A stretch of DNA of 64,000 nucleotides, from NCBI RefSeq assembly GCF_029623345.1, contig NZ_JAPYKH010000023.1:1-64000 (forward strand), given 5' to 3'. Positions 56,323-64,000 of the stretch are shown one piece after another. Made by a program: the position numbers and the translations under genes. The notes beneath the pieces were generated by a model. That model did not search any database and had not been told where the DNA came from. It saw only the letters and a list, made by a program, of their open reading frames with translations. This DNA is from Sphingomonas phyllosphaerae. GTDB taxonomy: Bacteria; Pseudomonadota; Alphaproteobacteria; Sphingomonadales; Sphingomonadaceae. The stretch's first letter is position 1. Each line of letters opens with the position of its first letter.

Positions 56323-57741
56323 CTAGGCCGCCCGCGCCTCCAGCATCGCCACCATCTCCGCAGCGAGCAGCGACAGGGTATCGTCGCGCGCGCCCATCAC
56401 CACGATCCGGTCGCCCGGCTTCGCCACCGCCACGCAATGCGCCGCCGCGCTCGTGCGGTCGGGGATATGGAGCGCCTGCCGCCCCGCCACGCCCACGTCG
56501 CGCACCACGTCGGCGCTGGTCACCTCACGCGTCACCGTGCCGCCCTGGTAGACCGGATCGGGCAGAACCAGCAGGTCGTCGGCCGCCAGCCGCCCGGCGA
56601 ACATCGCCGCCAGCTCGGCACGCATCACCTTGAGCGGGCCGTAGCCGTGCGGTTGAAACAGGACGACCAGCCGACCGGGGAAGGCGTGGAGCGTGTCGAG
56701 CGTCGCCGCGATCTTGTCGGGATTGTGCCCGAAGTCGTCGATCACCGTCACGCCGGCAGCGCTGCCGACGAGATCGAAGCGGCGGCGCAGCCCCTCGAAC
56801 TGCTCCACCCCGGCGACCGCGGCATCAAGCGACACGCCCGCCGCCAGCGCGGCACCGACCGCCGCCAGCGCATTGGCGACATTGTGACGCCCCGGCACCT
56901 GCAGCGCCACCGCACGGCGCTCGCCGCGATGGTGGAGCGTGAAGCGTGCGGCGAACGGCGCCTCCTCCAGCCCGTCGGCGAACAGGTCCGCATCCGCGTC
57001 GCGCAGCGAAAAGCGCGTCACCCGCGCGGTCGGCAGCCGCAGCGCCAGCGTGGCGGCGTCGGCATTGTCGGCGTTGACCACCGCACGGCGCGCCTTGCCG
57101 AGGAAGTCGCCGAACAGCAGGTTGAGCTCGTCGAGCGACTTGTGGTCGAGGCTGACGTTGTTAAGCACCGCCACCTGCGGCGCGTAGAGTGCGATCGAGC
57201 CGTCGCTCTCGTCGACCTCGCTGACATAAGCGTCGCCCTGCCCCACCAAAGCGCTGGCGAAGGGCCGGTCGGCGCGCGCGACATGCTTCATCACCGCGCC
57301 GTTCATCACGGTCGGGTCGCGCCCGGTCGCGCCCAGGATCGCGGCGATCATGCCGGTGACGGTCGACTTGCCGCTCGTCCCCGCCACGCCGATCGGCAGC
57401 GCGCTGGCGTTGAACAGCCGCGCGTTGAGCTCGGCGCGCGACAGCCGCTGGCAGCCGAGCCGCGTCGCCGCGACCATGTCCGCCACGGTCTCCTCCACCG
57501 CGGCGGAAGCGACCACGATCTGGTCGGGCGCGATGACGCCGCTGCCGTCCTGCGGGAAAAGCTCGATGCCGAGCGCGCGCAGCGCGTCGAACTTGGCGGG
57601 GACGCGGCCCTGGTCGAGCCCGCGGTCGCTGCCCGCGACGGTCGCGCCGCGCCCGCGCAGGATCATCGCCAGCGGCATCATCCCCGATCCGCCGATACCC
57701 ACCAGGAAGAAACGCTGGTCCGCCACGTTGCCGTCATGCAT
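56323..57741 (-). CDS. mpl: Mur ligase, Mpl type (murein peptide ligase)
   Basis: A 472-residue Mur-ligase family protein. It has the N-terminal UDP-binding loop FLVGIGGSGM (about 12-21), the ATP loop GVAGTSGKSTVTGM (Gly121 to about 131), the central SEVDESDGS acid motif and a C-terminal domain. MurC and Mpl look alike. The divergent neighbour is an LD-carboxypeptidase, and LdcA makes the tripeptide that Mpl joins to UDP-MurNAc, which favours Mpl and peptidoglycan recycling. The first 107 bp plus 48 bp upstream are repeated at 59125-59279. Confidence 0.78.
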   Translation of the reverse strand: MHDGNVADQRFFLVGIGGSGMMPLAMILRGRGATVAGSDRGLDQGRVPAKFDALRALGIELFPQDGSGVIAPDQIVVASAAVEETVADMVAATRLGCQRLSRAELNARLFNASALPIGVAGTSGKSTVTGMIAAILGATGRDPTVMNGAVMKHVARADRPFASALVGQGDAYVSEVDESDGSIALYAPQVAVLNNVSLDHKSLDELNLLFGDFLGKARRAVVNADNADAATLALRLPTARVTRFSLRDADADLFADGLEEAPFAARFTLHHRGERRAVALQVPGRHNVANALAAVGAALAAGVSLDAAVAGVEQFEGLRRRFDLVGSAAGVTVIDDFGHNPDKIAATLDTLHAFPGRLVVLFQPHGYGPLKVMRAELAAMFAGRLAADDLLVLPDPVYQGGTVTREVTSADVVRDVGVAGRQALHIPDRTSAAAHCVAVAKPGDRIVVMGARDDTLSLLAAEMVAMLEARAA

Positions 57742-57789
57742 GGCGCCGGGCTATCCGCCTTCACCGGGCGGGTGGCAAGCGGGAGTGTG
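57635..57789. repeat. 155-bp direct repeat, copy A
   Basis: Identical to 59125-59279 except for one base (G at 57742 versus T at 59232, just upstream of the ligase start codon). It covers the 5' 107 bp of the Mpl-type gene and 48 bp of upstream sequence. Together the two copies bound a 1335-bp insert. Confidence 0.95.
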
Positions 57790-57810
57790 CGGGACTGCGC
57801 GGCGAGGTGC

Positions 57811-58275
57811 TCAGTATTGCTGCCCGGTCGAGCGCACGCCCGCCACTAGAGCGCGAGTCGCGGCACAAGGCGGTCCCAAGAGAATGTCACCGCTGAGATG
57901 CCAGCGCGCGCCGCCGGTCGACCGGTCGTCAACGATGAGCCGCACTACCCGCACGCCGCCGACGAGCCCGCCGAGATAATACCAGACGATTGCCTCGTGC
58001 CGTCCCATATAAGCCCGGAGGAACTGCCGCTCCGGAGGGCTCGCCCCAGAGACGACGTCGTTGAGCACGAAAGGCGCATCCTTTTCGGCGATGCGGAGAT
58101 GCTGACGCGCGAACTCCTGTGCGATGGCCGGCACAGCACTGAGGCGCGCGATCTGCTTGAACTCCGCGCCTACGCGGCACACGGGCAGAGACAAGGAGGG
58201 GGGACGACTCACGACCTCCACGGCACTGACCAGCAGTTGCGGCGACAACATCAGCGCGGCAACAGGTAAAAGCAT
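57811..58275 (-). CDS. Small secreted protein, candidate partner of the M91-like protease
   Basis: A 154-residue protein with a Sec signal peptide (about 1-22) and two cysteines (LPVCRVG and GPPCAAT) that could pair in the periplasm. I do not recognise a family. The ATG at 58275 has GGGGGAAAGG upstream; a TTG at 58290 was not preferred. It starts 38 nt after the metalloprotease stop on the same strand, within the insert bounded by the direct repeats, so cotranscription is likely. A periplasmic immunity protein for the protease is a reasonable but unproven reading; an accessory secreted factor is the alternative. Confidence 0.6.
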   Translation of the reverse strand: MLLPVAALMLSPQLLVSAVEVVSRPPSLSLPVCRVGAEFKQIARLSAVPAIAQEFARQHLRIAEKDAPFVLNDVVSGASPPERQFLRAYMGRHEAIVWYYLGGLVGGVRVVRLIVDDRSTGGARWHLSGDILLGPPCAATRALVAGVRSTGQQY

Positions 58276-58313
58276 GAGCCTTTCCCCCAAGAATATTCAG
58301 CGCGAATTAACTG

Positions 58314-58994
58314 TTAATTGCAACTTTGATCCCCACGCGAGATCGAGAAGGTTGTCGACGTGATTGAGTCGGTGTTCTTGTAATCACCACTGCCATGAAC
58401 GGAGCGGTTCGCCTCGAACGTTGTACCAAAATACCTATTGTATTCGTTAGCGATCTTATTCGCCTGATCAATAATCGCCGCTTCGGAGGATGCAGGGGAT
58501 GCAGCATGACAGATCTCATGGGCCAGTGCCAGGACAGGCGGCGCTGACTTGGTCACACCGTTTTCATCCCAGCTCGGATAGGAGAAGGGATCCCACGATA
58601 CGGCGTTCTTATCCTGATCGAACATATCGCGATCACCACCATCAGCCTTATCAATCCTGATGACATTGAAGGCTGCATTGTTGGAATGTGCCTGATCGAT
58701 AACCTGCCTGGCGGTTGCCGAGCCTTCATAAAGCTTGCTCATGGCGTCGTCGAACCCGCTCTTCGCCGGCTGACACCATGTACGACCGCTTACTTTGAAT
58801 GTCGGCGGCGTGGATGTACCGCCGCCGATGATGATGGGTGTGCCGACGTCAGCGGCGGGTGGCGGGCTCTTCCCGACCACCACGACCTCGGGCCCGGGCT
58901 CAGTGCCTTCCTCGCATGGCTGACCACCTGGCTGCGGACACGGACCGGCTCCGGTTGTGTGATACACTAGTTCTGAAGTATCTACCTTAGTCAT
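58314..58994 (-). CDS. M91/NleD-like zinc metalloprotease, candidate effector toxin
   Basis: A 226-residue protein with a zincin motif LALAHEICHA (His159, Glu160, His163) and a downstream NKIANEYNRYFGTTFEANRSVHG segment. These fit the pattern of M91 (NleD-like) effector peptidases, where an acid follows HExxH and an EN-x-R-x3-G stretch ends the domain; Glu171 or Glu184 could be the third ligand. The N-terminus is glycine/proline-rich with three cysteines in all and no signal peptide, so export would need a dedicated system. Two sampled lines (58381-58500) are 48% GC by my count, against roughly 70% in the flanks. Start has GAGG upstream. Confidence 0.7.
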   Translation of the reverse strand: MTKVDTSELVYHTTGAGPCPQPGGQPCEEGTEPGPEVVVVGKSPPPAADVGTPIIIGGGTSTPPTFKVSGRTWCQPAKSGFDDAMSKLYEGSATARQVIDQAHSNNAAFNVIRIDKADGGDRDMFDQDKNAVSWDPFSYPSWDENGVTKSAPPVLALAHEICHAASPASSEAAIIDQANKIANEYNRYFGTTFEANRSVHGSGDYKNTDSITSTTFSISRGDQSCN

Positions 58995-59124
58995 TATTAA
59001 GCCTCGCTCACTTGATGAGGCCGAAGCAATTGTACATTGTTGGATGAAGATTGCACTTATATCTGCGGTTAGGAAACCGTTGACTAAGCCACCTCGGCAT
59101 CGTCAGAGCGCTAATCTCTCTCCG

Positions 59125-59231
59125 GCGACGGTCGCGCCGCGCCCGCGCAGGATCATCGCCAGCGGCATCATCCCCGATCCGCCGATACCCACCAGGAAGA
59201 AACGCTGGTCCGCCACGTTGCCGTCATGCAT
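59125..59231 (-). pseudogene. Duplicated 5' fragment of the Mpl-type gene
   Basis: First 107 bp (about 35 codons) of the ligase gene at 57635-57741, ending abruptly at the insert boundary. It encodes the UDP-binding loop only and cannot give a functional protein. The start codon is intact; the base just upstream of it differs from the full copy. Confidence 0.9.
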
Positions 59232-59279
59232 TGCGCCGGGCTATCCGCCTTCACCGGGCGGGTGGCAAGCGGGAGTGTG
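59125..59279. repeat. 155-bp direct repeat, copy B
   Basis: Second copy of 57635-57789 with one mismatch, ending 4 bp before the LD-carboxypeptidase start codon. Both flanking genes thus keep native upstream sequence. Confidence 0.95.
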
Positions 59280-59283
59280 GGCG

Positions 59284-60099
59284 ATGCGGATCGGAGTGCT
59301 GGCGGCGAGCAGCGTCGCCAACCCGGACGTGATCGCGCCGGTCTCGGCCTTCGCCGCGCTCGCCTTCCCCGAGATCGACCTTGTCTTCCACCCGCAATGC
59401 TACGCGCAAGACGGGCATTTCGCCGGCTCGGACGCGGTGCGCGCCGCCGCCTTCCTGGAATACGCCAACGATCCCGCGTTCGACGGCATCTGGTTCCTGC
59501 GCGGCGGCTATGGCTCCAACCGATTGCTCGCGACGATCATGCCGCGGCTGGGCGAGGCCGCGCGGCGCAAGACCTATCTCGGCTATTCCGACGTCGGCTT
59601 CCTGCTCGGCGCGCTCTATGCGCGGCGGATCGGCCACACGGTGCACGGCCCGATGGCGAGCGACATCCGGCGGACGAACGGCGACGCGACGGTGGCGCGC
59701 GCGCTCGGCTGGTTCGCGCGGCGCGATCGCGCCGGGCTCGAGCCGGGTCTCGACGGCCGCCCCGCGGCGGCGTTCAATCTCTCGATCCTCGCCGCGCTGG
59801 TGGGCACGCCCTACCTCCCCGACCTCGCCGACCACGTGCTGATCGTCGAGGAGGTGTCCGAGGCGCTGTACGCGATCGACCGGATGCTCTTCACGCTCGG
59901 CAACGCTACGCAGCTGCGCAGCCTCGCGGGCGTGCGGCTCGGCGCGGTGACCGCGGTGAAGGAGAACGACCCCGCATGGGGCGAGCCGCTCGACGCGATG
60001 ATGACGCGCTGGTGCGGCGAGCTGGGCGTGCCGTATCTCGGCCGCGCCGAGGTGGGGCACACGCAGACGAACCGGGTGGTACCGTTCGGGGTGGCGTGA
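59284..60099 (+). CDS. ldcA: LD-carboxypeptidase (S66 family)
   Basis: A 271-residue cytoplasmic LD-carboxypeptidase that trims the terminal D-alanine from recycled murein tetrapeptides. The serine is Ser102 in YLGYSDVGFLLGA, the glutamate is at 189-190 in HVLIVEEVSEALYAIDRML, and the histidine is His259 in AEVGHTQTNRVVPFG, the S66 Ser-Glu-His triad. The family is usually near 300 residues, so this is a compact member. The ATG at 59284 lies 4 nt after repeat copy B. Before the insertion it would have been divergent from the Mpl-type gene at 52 bp. Confidence 0.92.
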   Translation: MRIGVLAASSVANPDVIAPVSAFAALAFPEIDLVFHPQCYAQDGHFAGSDAVRAAAFLEYANDPAFDGIWFLRGGYGSNRLLATIMPRLGEAARRKTYLGYSDVGFLLGALYARRIGHTVHGPMASDIRRTNGDATVARALGWFARRDRAGLEPGLDGRPAAAFNLSILAALVGTPYLPDLADHVLIVEEVSEALYAIDRMLFTLGNATQLRSLAGVRLGAVTAVKENDPAWGEPLDAMMTRWCGELGVPYLGRAEVGHTQTNRVVPFGVA

Positions 60100-60138
60100 G
60101 GGGGAGCGAACGCGCAGTCGGCGAGGGCTCGGGCCTGA

Positions 60139-60684
60139 TCAATGCTGCTGCGGTGGACGGATCAGCGCGGCGATGGTGGCATCGCCGGTCGGCGCGTAGA
60201 AGCTCACCGTCGACTTACCTCGCCGGACGACATCGATCTTCTCGGGTATGACGTCGCGGGGTGGCGGCCCGGGCGGAGTGGCGTCGCGTGGGAGCGCCGG
60301 GGTGGGCGGACAGCGGCGCGCGATGGCGCGATCCAGAGTTTTGCCCGCTGCTTCATCGAGCGTCCATTCGGCGCGCTTCATCGGCTCGAACGGCGCATCC
60401 TTGACCCATATCTGCGAGCGGCCCACGGCCGTACCGTGCCAGCTCGCATCGGCGTGGCGAGCGAGGATGATGCTATACTCGTCGGTCACAAGGTGCCCAC
60501 CCTTGCCGTGGAGCATCACCATCGCCGGAGCGTCAGGCATCGGCGCGCCCAGCGCCGCCCGAAGCGCGCGATGCTCATCGAGCGCCGAGGACGTCAGCGC
60601 TCCCTTGTCCGAGGCCGCGGGCACGCAGGGTAGCGGCGGAGCCCCGGGGACCGAGGCGAGGGCGATCAGGAGAGCGGCGATCAT
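60139..60684 (-). CDS. Exported protein of unknown function
   Basis: A 181-residue protein with a signal peptide (about 1-16, MIAALLIALASVPGAPP). The mature part contains LHGKGGHLVTDEYSIILARHADASWHGTAVGRSQIWVKDAPF and a proline-rich stretch (about 130-150) before a basic VVRRGKSTVSFYAP end. I do not recognise the family. The start at 60684 was chosen for the signal peptide; the ribosome site is weak. It ends 40 nt from the convergent ldcA stop. A role in the envelope is all that can be said. Confidence 0.6.
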   Translation of the reverse strand: MIAALLIALASVPGAPPLPCVPAASDKGALTSSALDEHRALRAALGAPMPDAPAMVMLHGKGGHLVTDEYSIILARHADASWHGTAVGRSQIWVKDAPFEPMKRAEWTLDEAAGKTLDRAIARRCPPTPALPRDATPPGPPPRDVIPEKIDVVRRGKSTVSFYAPTGDATIAALIRPPQQH

Positions 60685-60778
60685 CGTCGGAGGATGCGGC
60701 CTGCCCGCGCCGGCGACAAGGTGGTCGGGCGGGCTGCTTCCCCACATCGGTGATCGCAGCGCCCCGTTCCACACGATA

Positions 60779-60829
60779 ACGCCCGGACAGCACATGCTGC
60801 CCGGGCGTTGCTCGTCTCACACGAGACGG
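60779..60829. terminator. Two hairpins after groEL
   Basis: AACGCCCGG / CCGGGCGTT with an inner CAGC-ACAT-GCTG (60779-60810), followed by CGTCTC-ACAC-GAGACG (60814-60829). They lie between the groEL stop and the next minus-strand gene, where a groE terminator is expected. No U-tract follows. Confidence 0.5.
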
Positions 60830-60891
60830 ATCGGCGGACCGACCGTGACCGGCCCCGCGTCGGCCTGTATCGGCGCGGAACCGTCAGCGGC

Positions 60892-62535
<1,644 letters not shown>

Positions 62536-62590
62536 GTGGCTACCCTTTCAGATGAACGAATGTTGAAGAAATTGAGACGACGGAAGGAAG

Positions 62591-62878
62591 TCAGCCGACG
62601 ATCCCGAGGATGTCGGATTCCTTCATGATCAGCAGGTCCTCGCCGTTGACCTTGACCTCGGTGCCCGACCACTTGCCGAACAGGATGCGGTCGCCGGCCT
62701 TGACGTCGAGCGGGGTGACCTTGCCGTCCTCGGCCTTGACACCGGTGCCGGCGGCGACGACCTCGCCCTCCTGCGGCTTCTCCTTGGCGGTGTCCGGAAT
62801 GATGATGCCGCCGGCGGTCTTCTCTTCCGCTTCTACGCGGCGGACGAGAACGCGGTCGTGCAACGGACGAAAGTTCAT
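62591..62878 (-). CDS. groS: Co-chaperonin GroES
   Basis: A 95-residue GroES. It shows the start FRPLHDRVLVRRVEAEEKTAGGIIIPDTAKEKPQEGEVVA, with the mobile loop that binds GroEL, and the end VKVNGEDLLIMKESDILGIVG. The ATG at 62878 was chosen because the longer in-frame extension upstream has no family similarity. It is first in the groES-groEL operon. Confidence 0.98.
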   Translation of the reverse strand: MNFRPLHDRVLVRRVEAEEKTAGGIIIPDTAKEKPQEGEVVAAGTGVKAEDGKVTPLDVKAGDRILFGKWSGTEVKVNGEDLLIMKESDILGIVG

Positions 62879-62911
62879 TGCTCTTACCCCTATAAGGCAT
62901 GTGACAGATAT

Positions 62912-62938
62912 TTGGCACTCCCCTGAGGCGAGTGCCAG
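62912..62938 (-). promoter_or_regulatory. CIRCE operator (HrcA site) for groES-groEL
   Basis: TTGGCACTC-N9-GAGTGCCAG, an inverted repeat with the exact 9-nt spacer of CIRCE and only small differences from the consensus TTAGCACTC-N9-GAGTGCTAA. It lies 34 nt upstream of the groES start, as expected for HrcA repression. Confidence 0.92.
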
Positions 62939-63006
62939 CGCCACGCATATGTGGGGCGTGCCCGCGGCGGTCAACCGGGCGGGCACGATTTTTCGGGAAC
63001 CGTGCG

Positions 63007-64000
63007 TCAGGTCGTGCGTGGCGCAGGGTCGGGCAAGAGACCGAGCCGCGCGCGCGCGGACCAGCGCCAGATCAGCAGCGCCGACACCACGCCGAGTCCG
63101 GCGGCGAGCCCCCACCAGATGCCGATCGCGCCCCAGCCGAAGGTGAAGCCGAGCAAGGCGGCGATGCCGAAGCCGATCCCCCAATAGCCGAACACCTGGA
63201 TCATCATCGGCACGCGCGTGTCCTGCACGCCGCGCAGCACCCCGGCGGCCACCGCCTGCGCGCCGTCGACCAGCTGGAACACCGCGGCGACGCCGAGCAG
63301 CTCCACCGCGAGCGCAGCCACCGCGATCTCGCGCGTCGGGTCGACATAGACGCGCACCAGCAGCCCGGGCACCGCCCAGAGGATCGAGGCGCTGACCACC
63401 ATCACCGCGATGCCCGACACGATCGCCACGCCGCCTGCGCGCCCGACCCAGCGGGGATCGGCGGCGCCGTAGGCGAGCCCGACCCGGATCGTCGCCGCCT
63501 GCGCCAGCCCGAACGGGACCTGGAAGGCGACCGCGGCGATGTTGAGTGCGACCGCGTGCGCGTCGATCGCGGTGACCGAGATCAGCCCCATCAGCAGCGC
63601 GGCGCCGCCGAACAGCCCGCCCTCGGCCATCCAGCCGAGCGCGATCGGCGCGCCGAGCTTGGCGATCTCGATCATTCGCGGCCATTCGGTGCGCCACCAA
63701 TTGCCGAAGAGGTGGAAGCGGCGCAGCCGGCGGTCGGTTGTCAGGATCACAGCGTAGCTCGCCGCGGTGGCGAGCGAGGTGAGAACGCTCGCGATTGCGG
63801 CGCCCTCGAGCCCCAGCGCGGGGAAGCCGGCATTGCCGAACACGAGGCACCAGTTGGCGGTGACCGCGACGCCGAGCGCAAGCAGCGTCACCACCAGCGC
63901 CCAGCCCGGCCGGCCGAGCGCGGCGGCGGTGAGCCGCATCAGCGCCGCCGCCACCGCGAACGGCGCGGCGAGCGACAGCAGCCGGCAGAAGCCGCCCGAA
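63007..64000 (-). CDS. MATE-family efflux transporter, NorM-like (partial)
   Basis: The C-terminal two thirds or more of a MATE exporter; the reading frame stays open to the right edge of the window, so the start lies outside. Visible: the inter-half region, WPRMIEIAKLGAPIALGWMAEGGLFGGAALLMG, LNIAAVAFQVPFGLAQAATIRVGLAYG (NorM-type), QLVDGAQAVAAGVLRGVQDTRVPM, and six or more membrane helices. It exports drugs or cations with Na+ or H+. It is a different paralogue from the MATE gene at 54815-56254. Confidence 0.9.
   Translation of the reverse strand, partial: SGGFCRLLSLAAPFAVAAALMRLTAAALGRPGWALVVTLLALGVAVTANWCLVFGNAGFPALGLEGAAIASVLTSLATAASYAVILTTDRRLRRFHLFGNWWRTEWPRMIEIAKLGAPIALGWMAEGGLFGGAALLMGLISVTAIDAHAVALNIAAVAFQVPFGLAQAATIRVGLAYGAADPRWVGRAGGVAIVSGIAVMVVSASILWAVPGLLVRVYVDPTREIAVAALAVELLGVAAVFQLVDGAQAVAAGVLRGVQDTRVPMMIQVFGYWGIGFGIAALLGFTFGWGAIGIWWGLAAGLGVVSALLIWRWSARARLGLLPDPAPRTT

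Noticed and set aside
57635..59279. A transposon with target-site duplication
   Set aside because: No transposase or terminal inverted repeats in the insert, and 155 bp is much longer than known target duplications.

Overview
The window is a GC-rich alphaproteobacterial chromosome segment, most likely Sphingomonas or a close sphingomonad. This rests on gene style (a TonB-dependent receptor, a SUF operon led by an Rrf2 regulator, a large glycogen operon, GTG starts, many 4-bp ATGA/GTGA gene overlaps) and on palindromic intergenic repeats of a kind I associate with that group. No database search was possible, so genus is an inference.

Layout. 1-2.7 kb: a TonB-type energy transducer, two L,D-transpeptidase family proteins and a chorismate mutase. 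2.9-7.8 kb (minus): a TonB-dependent receptor followed by a small membrane protein, a PepSY transmembrane protein and a DUF3325-like protein, the usual set for siderophore/iron uptake. 7.9-16 kb: an organosulfur locus. A minus operon encodes an ABC permease, ATPase, cysteine dioxygenase-like cupin, three-domain rhodanese, SsuD-like flavin monooxygenase and substrate-binding lipoprotein. Divergent from it are a LysR regulator, a TauD-like dioxygenase and a peroxiredoxin-like protein; a shared AAACTC motif precedes both transcription units. 16-17 kb: a degenerate gene remnant, tRNA-Gly(CCC) and a PilZ protein.

17-28 kb (minus): a complete glycogen operon glgP-glgB-glgC-glgA-pgm-glgX, joined by overlaps except for a gap that holds a 39-codon membrane peptide on the other strand. 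28-29 kb: a YihY/BrkB membrane protein. 29-36 kb (minus): the SUF iron-sulfur operon rrf2-sufB-(DUF559)-sufC-sufD-sufS-sufT-sufA, with a DUF559 nuclease-fold gene whose two ends are made of palindromic repeats. Beyond rrf2 lies a strong leftward terminator with no annotated gene feeding it. 36-47 kb: pyrD, a DJ-1/PfpI protein, topoisomerase IB, an MscS channel, a GH84 glucosaminidase, a lipoprotein, a CPA1 antiporter and an SGLT-type symporter. 47-54 kb: a sulfotransferase-like protein and a TauD-like oxygenase whose start codons overlap head to head, an arylamine N-acetyltransferase, an MDR reductase and small secreted or membrane proteins. 54-56 kb: a LysR regulator and a MATE exporter.

56-60 kb holds the most unusual structure. 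A peptidoglycan-recycling pair (Mpl-type ligase and LD-carboxypeptidase, divergent) is split by a 1335-bp insert bounded by a 155-bp direct repeat with one mismatch. The repeat is the first 107 bp of the ligase gene plus 48 bp of its upstream region. The insert carries an AT-richer gene for an HEICH metalloprotease resembling M91/NleD effectors, followed by a secreted small protein. I read this as a candidate acquired effector (toxin) and partner (immunity) pair.

60.1-64 kb: a secreted unknown, groES-groEL behind a clear CIRCE operator, and a MATE exporter cut by the window end. Intergenic stretches near or above 300 bases (15996-16592, 28987-29277, 35758-36055, 42101-42452, 44830-45125, 51582-51901) hold a gene remnant, palindromic repeats, or the orphan terminator; I see no further genes in them. 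No CRISPR array, insertion sequence or rRNA was found.
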